From contig JACRLG010000021.1 of assembly GCA_016235345.1 (NCBI GenBank), positions 1-40,633 on the forward strand: a stretch of DNA of 40,633 bases. Reading direction: 5' to 3'. Both the position numbers and the translations under genes were made by a program. The notes beneath the pieces are model-generated. The model ran no database searches. It was not told where the DNA came from and saw only the letters and a list, made by a program, of their open reading frames with translations. Below, piece by piece: positions 31,358 to 39,833 of the stretch (the stretch's first letter is position 1; the number at the start of each line of letters is the position of its first letter). This DNA is from Deltaproteobacteria bacterium (lineage in GTDB: Bacteria; Desulfobacterota; Desulfobacteria; Desulfobacterales; Desulfatibacillaceae).

Positions 31358-32344
31358 TCAACCCCGCACGATGTTCCGGCGCAGAAAGCTGAAATTGTCG
31401 CCCCAGAAGCGCTTGGACTGGCTGTTGCCCTTGAGCATGTGAAAGGCGTGGCCGACTCCGGGGTAGTATTTCACCTCGTGGGGCGCTTCCCTGCCGGAAA
31501 GGGCGGTTTCCAGGCGGCGGGTGTCCGAAAGGAGGATGTCCCTGTCCCCCACCATTGCGAAAACCAGGGGAAACGGACGCTCCGGCCTGGCCTCCGATTC
31601 CAGTATCAGAAGCGGGTCGGCCAGGGCGGTTTCCGGCGAGGGCTTCTCCCAGCCGCGCCCGAGGTAGCCACGGGAGACGTCCTGGGCCATCTTGCTGTGA
31701 ACGCCCAGCCACCTGCCGGAAAACCCCTCTATCGCCTGGGCGTCGAACCGCGTGGTTTCGCTCACCTGCAGGATGCCGCACAGGACCATTATGGCCTTGG
31801 GCGTAATTCCGGTCTCGTAAACCATTCTTGCATAGGGCTCACGGCGCTCGAAGGAGGCGCAGATCCCAAGGCCCAGGGTGAGGTTGCCGCCTGCGGATTC
31901 ACCGGCCACGAAAAGCTGGGACGGGTCGGCCCCGAAGCGGGCCGCGTTTTCCGTAACCCAGCGATAGGCCCGGCAGGAGTCCTCCAGGGCCGCAGGATAG
32001 CGGTGCTTGGGGGCCAGCCTGTAATTCACGTTGAAAACCGCCATTTTCCCGTAATGGGAGTAGGCAAGGGCCACCGCCCGGTGGGTCTCCTTGGAGCACA
32101 TGGAAAAGCCGCCGCCGTGTAGGTAGATGAGGACCGGAAGCTTTCCGTCGGACTGTTTCGGCCTGTAAACGTCCAGGGTGCAGGCGGGGTCGGCTCCCCC
32201 GTCATAGGGCAGGTCCCGCGTTATGTCGCTCAAGTCCCTTATTTCCCTCTGACGCCTGGAAAAATCCGAAACAAGGGCCATGCCTTCAAAAAGGCCCTCG
32301 AACATGCGGTGCCGGGCTTTTTTCATCAATCTTTCAATCTTCAC
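31358..32344 (-). CDS. HSL-family alpha/beta hydrolase (esterase/lipase), second copy
   Basis: Predicted 328-residue hydrolase. HGGGF (near residues 76-80) is the oxyanion hole, GESAGG carries the nucleophile Ser (near 150), GDRDILLSD holds the likely catalytic Asp and GVGHAFHML the His, so the triad is complete. The block VNYRLAPKHRYPAALEDSC identifies the HSL family. The frame starts with TTG at 32350; GTG 32344 is preferred because AAAGG lies 8 bases upstream of it. It follows the acyltransferase-like gene by only 26 bases, so the two form an operon, perhaps for lipid or polyester turnover (inference). It is clearly diverged from the esterase at 24558. Confidence 0.87.
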   Translation of the reverse strand: MKIERLMKKARHRMFEGLFEGMALVSDFSRRQREIRDLSDITRDLPYDGGADPACTLDVYRPKQSDGKLPVLIYLHGGGFSMCSKETHRAVALAYSHYGKMAVFNVNYRLAPKHRYPAALEDSCRAYRWVTENAARFGADPSQLFVAGESAGGNLTLGLGICASFERREPYARMVYETGITPKAIMVLCGILQVSETTRFDAQAIEGFSGRWLGVHSKMAQDVSRGYLGRGWEKPSPETALADPLLILESEARPERPFPLVFAMVGDRDILLSDTRRLETALSGREAPHEVKYYPGVGHAFHMLKGNSQSKRFWGDNFSFLRRNIVRG

Positions 32345-32370
32345 GAACAATACCTTTCTAAAAACCGGAT

Positions 32371-33153
32371 TTAGCGGCCTGCCACAAGCTCATCCGTCAT
32401 GCTGTTCAGCCGGTGCCTTATCTTTTCAACCTCAAGGGTTATGAGAAGCCTTCTTTCGCGGCCATCGGCCTTTTCAAGTTCCTTGCGCGACACTCCGGGA
32501 GAGTACCTTTCGCAGGAGACCACCATGCGTTCAACCCTTCTTACCGGCCCGATGGGAACGTTGATCCCCCGAAGTCCGCGAGTCAGGGGCACGGTCCAGC
32601 CAAAGGGCAGGTTGAGGCGCAGGTTCCATGCGTCGCCCCCCTGGTGGGCCAGGAGGCAGATGTCCGCGTCCGCGAGAACTGCGGCGGCGATCATCCCCGC
32701 GTTGTCAAAGGGCCCCACGTAGTCGGTCCACGAAAGGTGGCAGTACATGCCCTCAGGCCCGGTTCCGGTGATGTTGATCCTGCCGTCCTTCAGGCGCGCA
32801 ACCAGCCCTTCCAGGTCGTAGACCCTGGTGGGGGTCCCAAGGCGGGAAAAAAGGGCCTTCATGCCCGGAAAGCGCATGAGCATGGGATGGGGATAGATGC
32901 CAACCACCTTGTCCGAAAGGCCGTGATCGATGAAATATTCCCCAAGCAGCAAGAGCATTGGCGTGGGCGCGTAAAGGGGGCCGTGGGCGGCTATGAAAAC
33001 CAGCGGGCGGTCGCCGTCGGGAAGGGCGGCTTCCGGGTTTATCAGCTCGAAATCCTTGATGAAAAACTTCCGAAGGCCCTTCACGTAAGGGGCAAGGCGA
33101 GAAAGCGGGATTCCTTCGCCCGGCATGGCGATTCCAGGTTCAAGGCTTGTCAT
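32371..33153 (-). CDS. acyltransferase-like protein, probable lipid acyltransferase fold
   Basis: Predicted 260-residue protein resembling PlsC/LPLAT-type acyltransferases: LVFIAAHGPLYAPTPMLLL sits where the HX4D motif belongs, MKALFSRLGTPTRV precedes the second block, and GTGPEGMYC resembles the PEG motif. The Asp of HX4D is not present (His-Gly-Pro-Leu-Tyr-Ala), so either catalysis is altered or the assignment is only to the fold. NVPIGPVRRVERMVV near 195-212 and a charged C terminus follow. There is no signal peptide. The upstream AAGGA is about 11 bases from the ATG. It is the first gene of a two-gene operon with the hydrolase. Confidence 0.65.
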   Translation of the reverse strand: MTSLEPGIAMPGEGIPLSRLAPYVKGLRKFFIKDFELINPEAALPDGDRPLVFIAAHGPLYAPTPMLLLLGEYFIDHGLSDKVVGIYPHPMLMRFPGMKALFSRLGTPTRVYDLEGLVARLKDGRINITGTGPEGMYCHLSWTDYVGPFDNAGMIAAAVLADADICLLAHQGGDAWNLRLNLPFGWTVPLTRGLRGINVPIGPVRRVERMVVSCERYSPGVSRKELEKADGRERRLLITLEVEKIRHRLNSMTDELVAGR

Positions 33154-33338
33154 TGCTCAGCTTTTCCTTGTGATATCGGCTCGCTATGCGAAAGGCGGCC
33201 ATTTTACCCTTGTCTTGATCAGCTTCATACAAACAAATAACCCTAAACCCGGAAAAAAATTTTGGCAAGCAATAGAAGGCTTATGAATCCTGGCTTTGCC
33301 GCAAGGGAAAGATTCGGCGGCCCTTTGCCGGTTTCGGG

Positions 33339-33367
33339 TTGATGGATGAAGACAGTGGTAGTATTAT
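33339..33367 (+). promoter_or_regulatory. promoter of the TPR-glycosidase-antiporter operon, leaderless candidate
   Basis: TTGATG (33339-33344), a 17-bp spacer and TATTAT (33362-33367) form a good promoter. The ATG of the TPR protein is at 33374, seven bases after the -10 box, so the transcript would start at the start codon. No Shine-Dalgarno site precedes it (CAAAAA only). The rest of 33154-33338 holds no gene. Confidence 0.6.
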
Positions 33368-33373
33368 CAAAAA

Positions 33374-35344
33374 ATGGTAGCGATTGAAACAGAAAATACG
33401 ACACATCGCGTCATAAAAGAGGCGTCGGACGACCGATTTGCGGCGGCGGCCCTGGCCATGATCGCCGTGGCGGTTTTTGCGGCCTATGGCAACGCGGTCA
33501 GGGTCCCCTTTCTCCTGGACGACGCCCTGAACGTGGGAAACAACCCGTCCATAAGGAATTTGCGGGATATCGCGGCGGTACTGGCCGGTTCGGCTCATAC
33601 CGGGGTGGCGGGCCGCCCGGTCAGCAACCTTACCCTGGCCGTAAACTGGGCTTTCGGGGCTGATAACCCTTTTGGATACCACCTTTTCAATATCCTGATT
33701 CACTTAGGCTGCGCCTTCGCCCTGTTCGGAGTAGTGCGGCGGAGCCTTCTTCTGCCCGCCCTCAATGAACGGTACGGAAAATGGTCCCTCCGCCTGGCCT
33801 TTTTTTCCGCGCTGGTCTGGGCTGTGCATCCGCTCACGACCCAGGCTGTGACATATGTGACCCAGCGTATAGAGGCCATGATGGCCTTTTTCTTTCTTTT
33901 GGTACTTTATTGCTCAATTCGGGCGCTTGGGTCAAAAAGGCCCGTTTTGTGGCAGATTGGCGCAGTTTGCGCCATGTTCCTGGGCGCAGGCTCGAAGGAG
34001 GTCATCGTTGCCGCGCCGCTCTTGGTCTTTCTGTACGAAAGGACCTTCACCGAGGCGTCTTCGGCCAGGATAATCAGGCGATCTCCGGTCCTTTACGGCG
34101 GGCTGGCCCTGGGCTTGGGCTTCCTCTTCTTCCTGGTGGCGGGGGGCGGCACCTCGTCCAAGGCGTACGCGGGCCACGACCAGTACACGTCCCTCGCTTA
34201 TCTCCTGAATCAGCCCGAAGCCGTGGCGGGCTACATAAGGCTCGCTTTCTGGCCGGACAGGCTTTGCTTCGACTACGGCTGGCCCTCGGACGGCCTTTTC
34301 GGCTGGCCGCATCCGAAGGCTTTAAGGGTTCTCGCCTACGCCCTCCCCCTTGGGGCGGTTCTGGCCCTGGCCCTTTGGGGGGCCTTTCAACGCCGGGCCT
34401 GGGCCTATCCGGTTGTCTGGTTTTTCGTGATCCTTGCGCCCACGTCATCGGTGCTTCCCCTATGGTGCGTGGCCTCGGAGCAAAGGGCCTACCTGCCTCT
34501 GGCGGGCCTAACCGTACTTTTCGTTTTTGCCGTGCACGGATTTTTCGCAAGATATTTGAAGGACTCACGCTGGGCAATCGGCCTTTTCGCCGTCCTGGTG
34601 CCGGTACTGGCCCTTGCCACACATAACCGGAACGCGGCCTACGCCACCGAGCTTTCCATCTGGATCGATACCGTGGAAAAACTTCCGGGCAACTCCCGCG
34701 CCTGGACCAACGTGGGCAAGGCCCTTTACTACGAAAACCGGCCAGGCGAGGCCAAGAGCGCGTTTTTAAAGGCCATCGGGATAAAGCCGGACCTTTCTCC
34801 GGCCCATAAGGACTTGGGGGCTCTTCTGGCCGAAACCGGGGACATGGAGGCCGGATTGCGCCATCTGCGCGAGGCGATCCGTTTGGCTCCCCACGAGGCG
34901 GAAAACCACAGGGTGCTCGGCGAAGTATTGCTGAGGGGCAAAAGAAACGCGGAGGCCGTGGACGCATTCCAGGCGGCGCTTAAGGTGGACCCTTCGTCCG
35001 TACCGGCCAAAATGGGCCTGGGCGCGGCCTGTCTTTCCGCAGGAGAGGTGGAGCGGGCGGAAAGGCTCTTTCGCCAGATATGCGAAAATGAGCCCGGACT
35101 TGTCGACGCCCGGATAAATCTTGCGGTGACTCTCCTGGTGAAAAAGGACGCTCGCGGCGCGGAAGCCGAGTTTTACGGGGCGCTTCGCCAGGACCCCGGC
35201 TCGATCCGGGCCGCCCTGGCCCTGGCGGAGCTTCTCGAAGGCCAGGGCCGAAGGGACGAAGCGGCGATTCTATGCCGGGACGTATTGCTCCGCAATCCGG
35301 GCCATCAGGGAGCGATTGACGCCCTTGCCCGCTTGTCGTTTTGA
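33374..35344 (+). CDS. TMTC-like polytopic membrane protein with C-terminal TPR repeats
   Basis: Predicted 656-residue protein. Residues about 22-425 hold around ten hydrophobic helices and the features of the TMTC/DUF1736-like glycosyltransferase-C family: FLLDDALNVGNNPSI near the first periplasmic loop (acidic pair), GRPVSNLTLAVNWAFG, YHLFNILIHLGCAF, WAVHPLTTQAVTYVTQR and GAGSKEVIVAAPLLVFLYE. Residues about 440-656 are six TPR-like units (for example AWTNVGKALYYENRPGEAKS and AFQAALKVDPSSVPAKMGLG). Homologous proteins transfer mannose or other sugars from polyprenyl-phosphate donors, or are annotated only as TPR proteins. Its stop overlaps the next frame (TTGA), and three genes appear to form one operon. 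Confidence 0.85.
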   Translation: MVAIETENTTHRVIKEASDDRFAAAALAMIAVAVFAAYGNAVRVPFLLDDALNVGNNPSIRNLRDIAAVLAGSAHTGVAGRPVSNLTLAVNWAFGADNPFGYHLFNILIHLGCAFALFGVVRRSLLLPALNERYGKWSLRLAFFSALVWAVHPLTTQAVTYVTQRIEAMMAFFFLLVLYCSIRALGSKRPVLWQIGAVCAMFLGAGSKEVIVAAPLLVFLYERTFTEASSARIIRRSPVLYGGLALGLGFLFFLVAGGGTSSKAYAGHDQYTSLAYLLNQPEAVAGYIRLAFWPDRLCFDYGWPSDGLFGWPHPKALRVLAYALPLGAVLALALWGAFQRRAWAYPVVWFFVILAPTSSVLPLWCVASEQRAYLPLAGLTVLFVFAVHGFFARYLKDSRWAIGLFAVLVPVLALATHNRNAAYATELSIWIDTVEKLPGNSRAWTNVGKALYYENRPGEAKSAFLKAIGIKPDLSPAHKDLGALLAETGDMEAGLRHLREAIRLAPHEAENHRVLGEVLLRGKRNAEAVDAFQAALKVDPSSVPAKMGLGAACLSAGEVERAERLFRQICENEPGLVDARINLAVTLLVKKDARGAEAEFYGALRQDPGSIRAALALAELLEGQGRRDEAAILCRDVLLRNPGHQGAIDALARLSF

Positions 35345-35355
35345 CCGGGGTGGAC

Positions 35356-36207
35356 ATGAATATGGCAATGCGGAATGAAATTTTTGCGCGTCTCCTGAGA
35401 AGGCCGATCCCGCTTCTTGTGCTGGCCGCCTTCGCCCTTCTGGCCTGCGCCTCCCAGGCGTCCAAGGACGGGTTTCGTGAAATCGCGCCCGGAATCTGGC
35501 TCGCCGAGTTCGACTCCCCGGTAAAGGCCACCACCGGAACCTCAAAAATCATAGCGGTCAGGGCCGATCCGGAAAAAACCAACCTCGCCCTGTTTATGTC
35601 CTCACACACCGGCGGGCGGCTCGCCACGGTAAAGGAATGGGCGGAGGCGGGGGAGCTTTTGGCATGTATCAACGCCAGCATGTATCAGGCCGACCACAAA
35701 ACATCCACCGGCCTCATGCGCCGCCCCGGCCACGTGAACAACCCCAGGAAAAACAAGCGCTTCGGGGCCTATCTGCTCTTCGACCCCTCAAGCGCCGATC
35801 TGCCCGCCTTCAGGATGATGGACCGGGAAGACAGGTCCCTCAAGGGATCTCTCAAAAAGTACCGCTCTGCGGTCCAGAATTACCGCATGATCAATTCCGA
35901 ACGCAAGATCACCTGGGCTGCAGGCGGATCGGCCACGCCCATCGCCTGCGTTTCGGTGGACGGCAAGGGCAGGGCGCTTTTCATTTTTTCGGAATCCCTA
36001 TACACCGTGCATGATTTTGCCAGGGCCATTCTCCTGCTTCCAATGGACGTGCGGACAACCATGTACGCCGAAGGGGGGCCGCCCGCCGGGCTGTACGTCT
36101 CGGCTGGCTCGGTGCGGAAACAGTGGGCAGGCTCGTTCGACCTCTACCCGCTTCCCAACGTGCTGGGAATAGTGCCCAGAAAGGCCGCAACTGCGACTGG
36201 AAATTGA
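35356..36207 (+). CDS. phosphodiester glycosidase-family (NAGPA/DUF2233-like) lipoprotein
   Basis: Predicted 283-residue exported protein. The N terminus is a lipoprotein signal peptide: PIPLLVLAAFALLAC with a lipobox LLAC, Cys near residue 31. The mature domain shows IAPGIWLAEFDSP, IIAVRADPEKTNLAL, CINASMYQADHKTSTGLM, the catalytic-core-like FSESLYTVHDFARAILLL and MYAEGGPPAGLYV, as in the phosphodiester N-acetylglucosaminidase family. The role would be cleavage of sugar-phosphodiester bonds in the envelope. Start choice between ATG 35356 and 35362 is open; GGGGTGG (35347-35353) fits the latter better. The stop overlaps the antiporter start by one base (TGATG). Confidence 0.82.
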   Translation: MNMAMRNEIFARLLRRPIPLLVLAAFALLACASQASKDGFREIAPGIWLAEFDSPVKATTGTSKIIAVRADPEKTNLALFMSSHTGGRLATVKEWAEAGELLACINASMYQADHKTSTGLMRRPGHVNNPRKNKRFGAYLLFDPSSADLPAFRMMDREDRSLKGSLKKYRSAVQNYRMINSERKITWAAGGSATPIACVSVDGKGRALFIFSESLYTVHDFARAILLLPMDVRTTMYAEGGPPAGLYVSAGSVRKQWAGSFDLYPLPNVLGIVPRKAATATGN

Positions 36208-38228
36208 TGCCCGATCTTTTTCTTTTAAGGGAACTTGCGGTCATCGCCGCCGTGGGGGCCGCCGTGACGGTTGCGCTTTGGCGCTTGAGGCTCCCCGCCG
36301 TTGCCGGGCTATTGGCGGCAGGGGCGCTGGTGGGGCCTTACGGGCTTAAGCTGGTAAGTGAAATCCACGCCATCGAGGCCATCGCCGAGGTGGGGGTGGT
36401 GTTTCTCCTTTTCACCATCGGCCTTGAATTTTCTCTGGACCGCCTTGCCAACATTTTCCGCCGGGTGGCGGTCGGTGGCCTTGTCCAGGTGGCCGGGACC
36501 CTCGCAGTATCCGCCCTTGTCGCCCATGCCTTCGGAGCCTCCACCCCCCGCGCCGTATTCATGGGAATCACAGTATCCCTTTCCAGCACCGCCATCGTTT
36601 TGCGCGCACTGGCTGACCGTGGCGAAACCGACGCCCCACATGGCAGGTTCATTGTGGGAACCCTCATTTTTCAGGACCTGTGCATAGTCCCCATGATGCT
36701 GGTTCTGCCGGTCCTCGCCAGCCCGGCTCCGCCCGCCGAAACAGCCCTGCAACTGGCCGCCGCCCTTGGAAAAGCAGCTTTCGCCATAGTCTTGACCCTT
36801 TTTTTCGCCCGCCACCTTGCGGGCTATGTGTTTAGGCGCGTGGACGCAAGCCGCAGCCGGGAAGTGTTCCTGCTGGCGGTGCTGGCCATGTGCGTGGGCA
36901 CGGCCTGGCTGACCTCCCTGGCCGGGCTCTCCCTCGCCCTTGGGGCCTTTCTGGGCGGAATGGTGGTTGCCGGAACCGAATTTCAGCACAGGGCCCTGGG
37001 CGACATCATCCCCTTCCGGGACGCCTTTGTGAGCGTATTTTTCGTGTCCCTTGGAATGCTCTTCGATGTTCGCACCATCGCCAATCATCCATTGGAAGTG
37101 GCCGGAGTGCTTTTTGCACTGGTTTTCGGAAAAGCACTTCTGGCAGGGCTGGCCGCAGCCATCATGAGATTTCCCGCAAGGGCGATATGGCTTTCCGGCA
37201 TCGGCCTTGCCCAGTTCGGCGAATTCGGATTCGTGCTCCTTAAAGCCGGGGAGCCGCTGGGGCTCATAGACAAGGATTTTTCGGACATCCTCATGGCGGG
37301 CGGGGTGATCAGCATGTTTCTGACCCCGGTCCTCATCGGGCTCGCCCCCCACATAACCGCCGGAGAACGCATCCTGGCACCCCTTGCCAGACTTTTGGGC
37401 GCAAAAAGCATGGATGACGACCCGGAGACCGAAAAGCTCTCCGGCCACGTTATAATGGTGGGCTACGGCGTGGCCGGAAAGCTGGTGTCCGAGGCCCTCA
37501 CCGCAAGCGGCGCGGCCCACATCATACTGGAACTGAACTCAGTCACCGTTTCAAAGGCGAGAAAAACGGGTGTGCCGATCTATTACGCCGACGCCACAAG
37601 CCGGGAAGCCCTTCTGCACGCCCGCGTGGAAACCGCCCGCGCAGTGGTGGTGCTGATTAACGACCCGGAAGCCGCCCGCCGGGTGACTTTGGCCGTCAAC
37701 GCAGCAGCGCCTTCGATTCCGGTCATCATACGTTGCCGCTATCTTGGGGAGGCCCAGGGGCTTCTGGAAATGGGGGCCACAGACGTTGTGGCCGAGGAAG
37801 TGGAAGCCGGGGTCGAAGTCCTGGCAAGGCTTTTGCGCCGCCTTGAAATTCCCCGGAACGTGATAGAAAACAGGATCAGCGAGACAAGGCAGGAGCTTGG
37901 ATCCCTCAACCGGCGAATTACCGTGCCTCGAATAACCGTGTGCGAAACCGGGGCGCTTTCGGAACTCAAGATAGAATCCGTAATGGTTGCCGCAGATTCG
38001 ACAGCCGTTGGAAACACCCTTGCAGAACTGGACCTTCGCCGAAAAACCGGAGCTCTGGCCGTTGCGGTGAAACGGGACGGAGTGCTTTTCGATCCGCCGG
38101 ATTCGGCAGGCCCCATAAAAACGGGTGACACTCTTTTTCTCGTCGGGCAGCTGGAGGCCATGAACCGGGCCATGAAACTTTTCGGCGCAAAAATCACCCC
38201 GCCCCCCGAAAAAAACGAAACCCCGTGA
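36207..38228 (+). CDS. CPA2-family cation/proton antiporter with RCK domain (KefB-like)
   Basis: Predicted 673-residue inner-membrane antiporter. Residues about 5-385 are the Na+/H+-exchanger domain with roughly 12 helices: LPAVAGLLAAGALVGPYGL, LFTIGLEFSLDRL, SLSSTAIVLRAL, GTLIFQDLCIVPMMLVL and LAQFGEFGFVLLKAG are CPA2/KefB landmarks. Residues about 415-545 are a TrkA-N/RCK nucleotide-binding domain (HVIMVGYGVAGKLVSEAL, then YYADATSREALL), and the end is TrkA-C. It probably exports K+ or Na+ in exchange for H+ under control of a nucleotide ligand. The ATG overlaps the preceding stop by one base, so it is coupled to the lipoprotein gene. The frame extends 28 codons upstream within that gene, but the start here is the family one. 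Confidence 0.93.
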   Translation: MPDLFLLRELAVIAAVGAAVTVALWRLRLPAVAGLLAAGALVGPYGLKLVSEIHAIEAIAEVGVVFLLFTIGLEFSLDRLANIFRRVAVGGLVQVAGTLAVSALVAHAFGASTPRAVFMGITVSLSSTAIVLRALADRGETDAPHGRFIVGTLIFQDLCIVPMMLVLPVLASPAPPAETALQLAAALGKAAFAIVLTLFFARHLAGYVFRRVDASRSREVFLLAVLAMCVGTAWLTSLAGLSLALGAFLGGMVVAGTEFQHRALGDIIPFRDAFVSVFFVSLGMLFDVRTIANHPLEVAGVLFALVFGKALLAGLAAAIMRFPARAIWLSGIGLAQFGEFGFVLLKAGEPLGLIDKDFSDILMAGGVISMFLTPVLIGLAPHITAGERILAPLARLLGAKSMDDDPETEKLSGHVIMVGYGVAGKLVSEALTASGAAHIILELNSVTVSKARKTGVPIYYADATSREALLHARVETARAVVVLINDPEAARRVTLAVNAAAPSIPVIIRCRYLGEAQGLLEMGATDVVAEEVEAGVEVLARLLRRLEIPRNVIENRISETRQELGSLNRRITVPRITVCETGALSELKIESVMVAADSTAVGNTLAELDLRRKTGALAVAVKRDGVLFDPPDSAGPIKTGDTLFLVGQLEAMNRAMKLFGAKITPPPEKNETP

Positions 38229-38247
38229 CGGAAAAACCGTCAGGGGG
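38221..38247 (+). terminator. hairpin overlapping the antiporter stop codon
   Basis: TGACGG (38226-38231) pairs with CCGTCA (38237-38242) with a five-A loop. CCCC (38221-38224) and GGGG (38243-38246) extend the stem past a bulged G. The stop codon TGA is the first part of the stem. It is followed by CTCAAAAATCG, not a U-run, so it may stabilise the 3' end rather than terminate. Confidence 0.5.
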
Positions 38248-38279
38248 CTCAAAAATCGCTCATCAATACTTCAGCCGTT

Positions 38280-38480
38280 TCAGTGCCGCTTTCTAAGCTG
38301 CGTTTTCGCTTCCCCGGCCTTCCTGCCCTCGGCCACCGCAAAGGTTTTCTTGCATTTATGGCAGGTTACCCGCCCGTGGGCAAGAATGCTGCGGGTCCGG
38401 TCCTGCCAATGCCCGCAATGCGGGCACGCAAGGCGCTTCATGATCTGTGCAAGAGCCGCAGCATTGAAGATCACGCTCAT
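38280..38480 (-). CDS. small zinc-ribbon protein (66 aa)
   Basis: Predicted 66-residue protein with Cys 19, Cys 22, Cys 40 and Cys 43 (LACPHCGHWQDRTR, then RVTCHKCKKTF) forming one zinc ribbon, and a basic C-terminal tail (EGRKAGEAKTQLRKRH). AGGGGG lies about 4 bases before the ATG at 38480, which is preferred over a later ATG at 38441 lacking such a site and over the open extension to 38585, which runs through intergenic hairpins. It stands alone between the antiporter and etfA, on the minus strand. Likely nucleic-acid or protein binding; no family was identified with certainty. Confidence 0.6.
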   Translation of the reverse strand: MSVIFNAAALAQIMKRLACPHCGHWQDRTRSILAHGRVTCHKCKKTFAVAEGRKAGEAKTQLRKRH

Positions 38481-38519
38481 CCGCCCCCTAAAGGCAAAGG
38501 CAAAAGCAGCCTCCGGCGG

Positions 38520-38598
38520 CTGGGGGAGCTGCGCTCCCCCAGACCCCCTTTTATCGGGGCCTTGGAGTTGGAATTGCTGCGCCATTCCAACTCCAAGG
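38520..38598. repeat. two successive perfect hairpins upstream of the zinc-ribbon gene
   Basis: CTGGGGGAGC (38520-38529) pairs with GCTCCCCCAG (38533-38542), 10 bp with a 3-nt loop. CCTTGGAGTTGGAAT (38560-38574) pairs with ATTCCAACTCCAAGG (38584-38598), 15 bp with a 9-nt loop. Neither has a U-run. They lie between the zinc-ribbon gene start and element copy C, and may end etfBA transcription or be REP-like debris. The rest of 38599-38742 has no gene. Confidence 0.6.
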
Positions 38599-38742
38599 AC
38601 AGGTTTGAGACTTCACCCCAAGTGCAACGCCTCCTGACAAGGGCTTTCCCAACTTTCCCTACCGGCAGTACCAGGGTGATCACAAGCGATGAGCCGGCGT
38701 CCCCTATAAATCCATCTTTCGCCGCCCGCAATTACGGCACGC

Positions 38743-38864
38743 GGCTGAAGTCCTGAAAGCGATGAAGTGCAAGCGGGTGGGCGGGGGAGGCCGTGTACTC
38801 AAGGTACATAACGACCCCGCCCACCCGCGCTGACACAGCAATTCGCGCTTTCAGGGCTTCAGCC
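38743..38864 (-). repeat. structured 3' element, copy C (122 bp), overlapping the etfA stop
   Basis: Outer arms 38743-38761 and 38846-38864 pair over 19 positions with a single T-G wobble (38751 with 38856). The right arm includes the etfA stop codon (38859-38861) and last codon. Inner stem: 38773-38786 with 38815-38828, 14 bp perfect. Core: GTAC (38795-38798), 5-nt loop, GTAC (38804-38807). Conserved plus-strand motifs are CGATGAAGTGCAAG (38760-38773) and TGACACAGCAATTCGCG (38831-38847). Same orientation relative to its gene as the other three copies. Confidence 0.88.
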
Positions 38865-39833
38865 CTTCATCTCGGAAATCTTTTCCGTGAGTGCCGGAAT
38901 AAGCTCCAGGATGTCGCCCACGATTCCCACCTCGGCCACCTGGAAAATGGGGGCCTTGGGGTTCTTGTTCACCGCAACGATGAAGGGGTTGCCCTTGATG
39001 CCGCCCAGGTGCTGGAAAGCGCCCGAAATGCCCATGGCCATGTACACCTTGGGCTTCACGGTCTGGCCGGATGTGCCCACCTGGCGGCTCTTTTCCAGCC
39101 ACTTGGCGTCCACGATGGGCCGCGAGCAGGAAACGTCCGCGCCCATGATCTTGGCCAGATCGAATGCGATTTCGAGATTTTCCTGGCTTTCGATGCCGCG
39201 ACCCACCGAGACCAGGACGTCGCTCTTGGTGATGTCCACGTCGCCCACTTCGGCCTCCACCACTTCGAGAAAGCGGCGCTTGGCGGCGGGGACGGCTCCG
39301 GCGTCGGCGGTCTTGTCGGCAACTGCGCCGTTAACGACGGGAACATCGTCGGACGCGAACACGCCCGGACGGCAGGTGAGAACCGCGCCGCCGGACACGT
39401 CGATCTTCATCTTGGCGTAAACCTGGCCCGCGTATTCCTGGCGGTTGACGGTGAGGGCGGCGCCTTCGAGGCCGTCTACGCCCACCACGTCGGCGCAGTA
39501 GGCCGCGTTCATTTTAACCGACAGGCCGGGGCAGAGGTCCATGCCAAAGGGCGTGAAGGGCGCCAGAACGATGGAGCCCGCCGGGATGAGCTTCACCAGC
39601 ATGGGACGGATAAGCTCGGCGTTGGGATAGGCCAAAGCGTCCGCCGCGATTTTCCACACGTTGGCGTAATACTTGGCGGCCTCGGCGGCCACGGCGTCGC
39701 AATCTGCGGCCTTTCCCACCACGATGGCGGTGACGGCGGCAGCGGCGTCAATCTTCTTGGCTGCAAGGCAAAGCTCGGCCACGGTGTCGTCGGCCTTGCC
39801 GGATTTGTGCTGGATGATGGCGAAAATGGCCAT
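38859..39833 (-). CDS. etfA: electron transfer flavoprotein, alpha subunit
   Basis: Predicted 324-residue subunit. The C-terminal FAD domain is canonical: VSVGRGIESQENLEIAFDLA, then ADVSCSRPIVDAKWLEKSRQ, VGTSGQTVKPKVYMAMGISG and AFQHLGGIKGNPFIVAVNKN. The N-terminal half resembles other EtfA proteins. With EtfB it carries electrons between acyl-CoA dehydrogenases (or bifurcating partners) and the quinone or ferredoxin pool in the cytoplasm. The start overlaps the etfB stop (TAATG). The stop lies inside the outer arm of structured element copy C. There is no extra ferredoxin domain, unlike some anaerobe EtfA proteins. Confidence 0.96.
   Translation of the reverse strand: MAIFAIIQHKSGKADDTVAELCLAAKKIDAAAAVTAIVVGKAADCDAVAAEAAKYYANVWKIAADALAYPNAELIRPMLVKLIPAGSIVLAPFTPFGMDLCPGLSVKMNAAYCADVVGVDGLEGAALTVNRQEYAGQVYAKMKIDVSGGAVLTCRPGVFASDDVPVVNGAVADKTADAGAVPAAKRRFLEVVEAEVGDVDITKSDVLVSVGRGIESQENLEIAFDLAKIMGADVSCSRPIVDAKWLEKSRQVGTSGQTVKPKVYMAMGISGAFQHLGGIKGNPFIVAVNKNPKAPIFQVAEVGIVGDILELIPALTEKISEMKG

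Noticed and set aside
36309-37520. 403-codon minus-strand frame rich in His and Gly
   Set aside because: Antisense of the antiporter's transmembrane domain; no start signal and no family resemblance.
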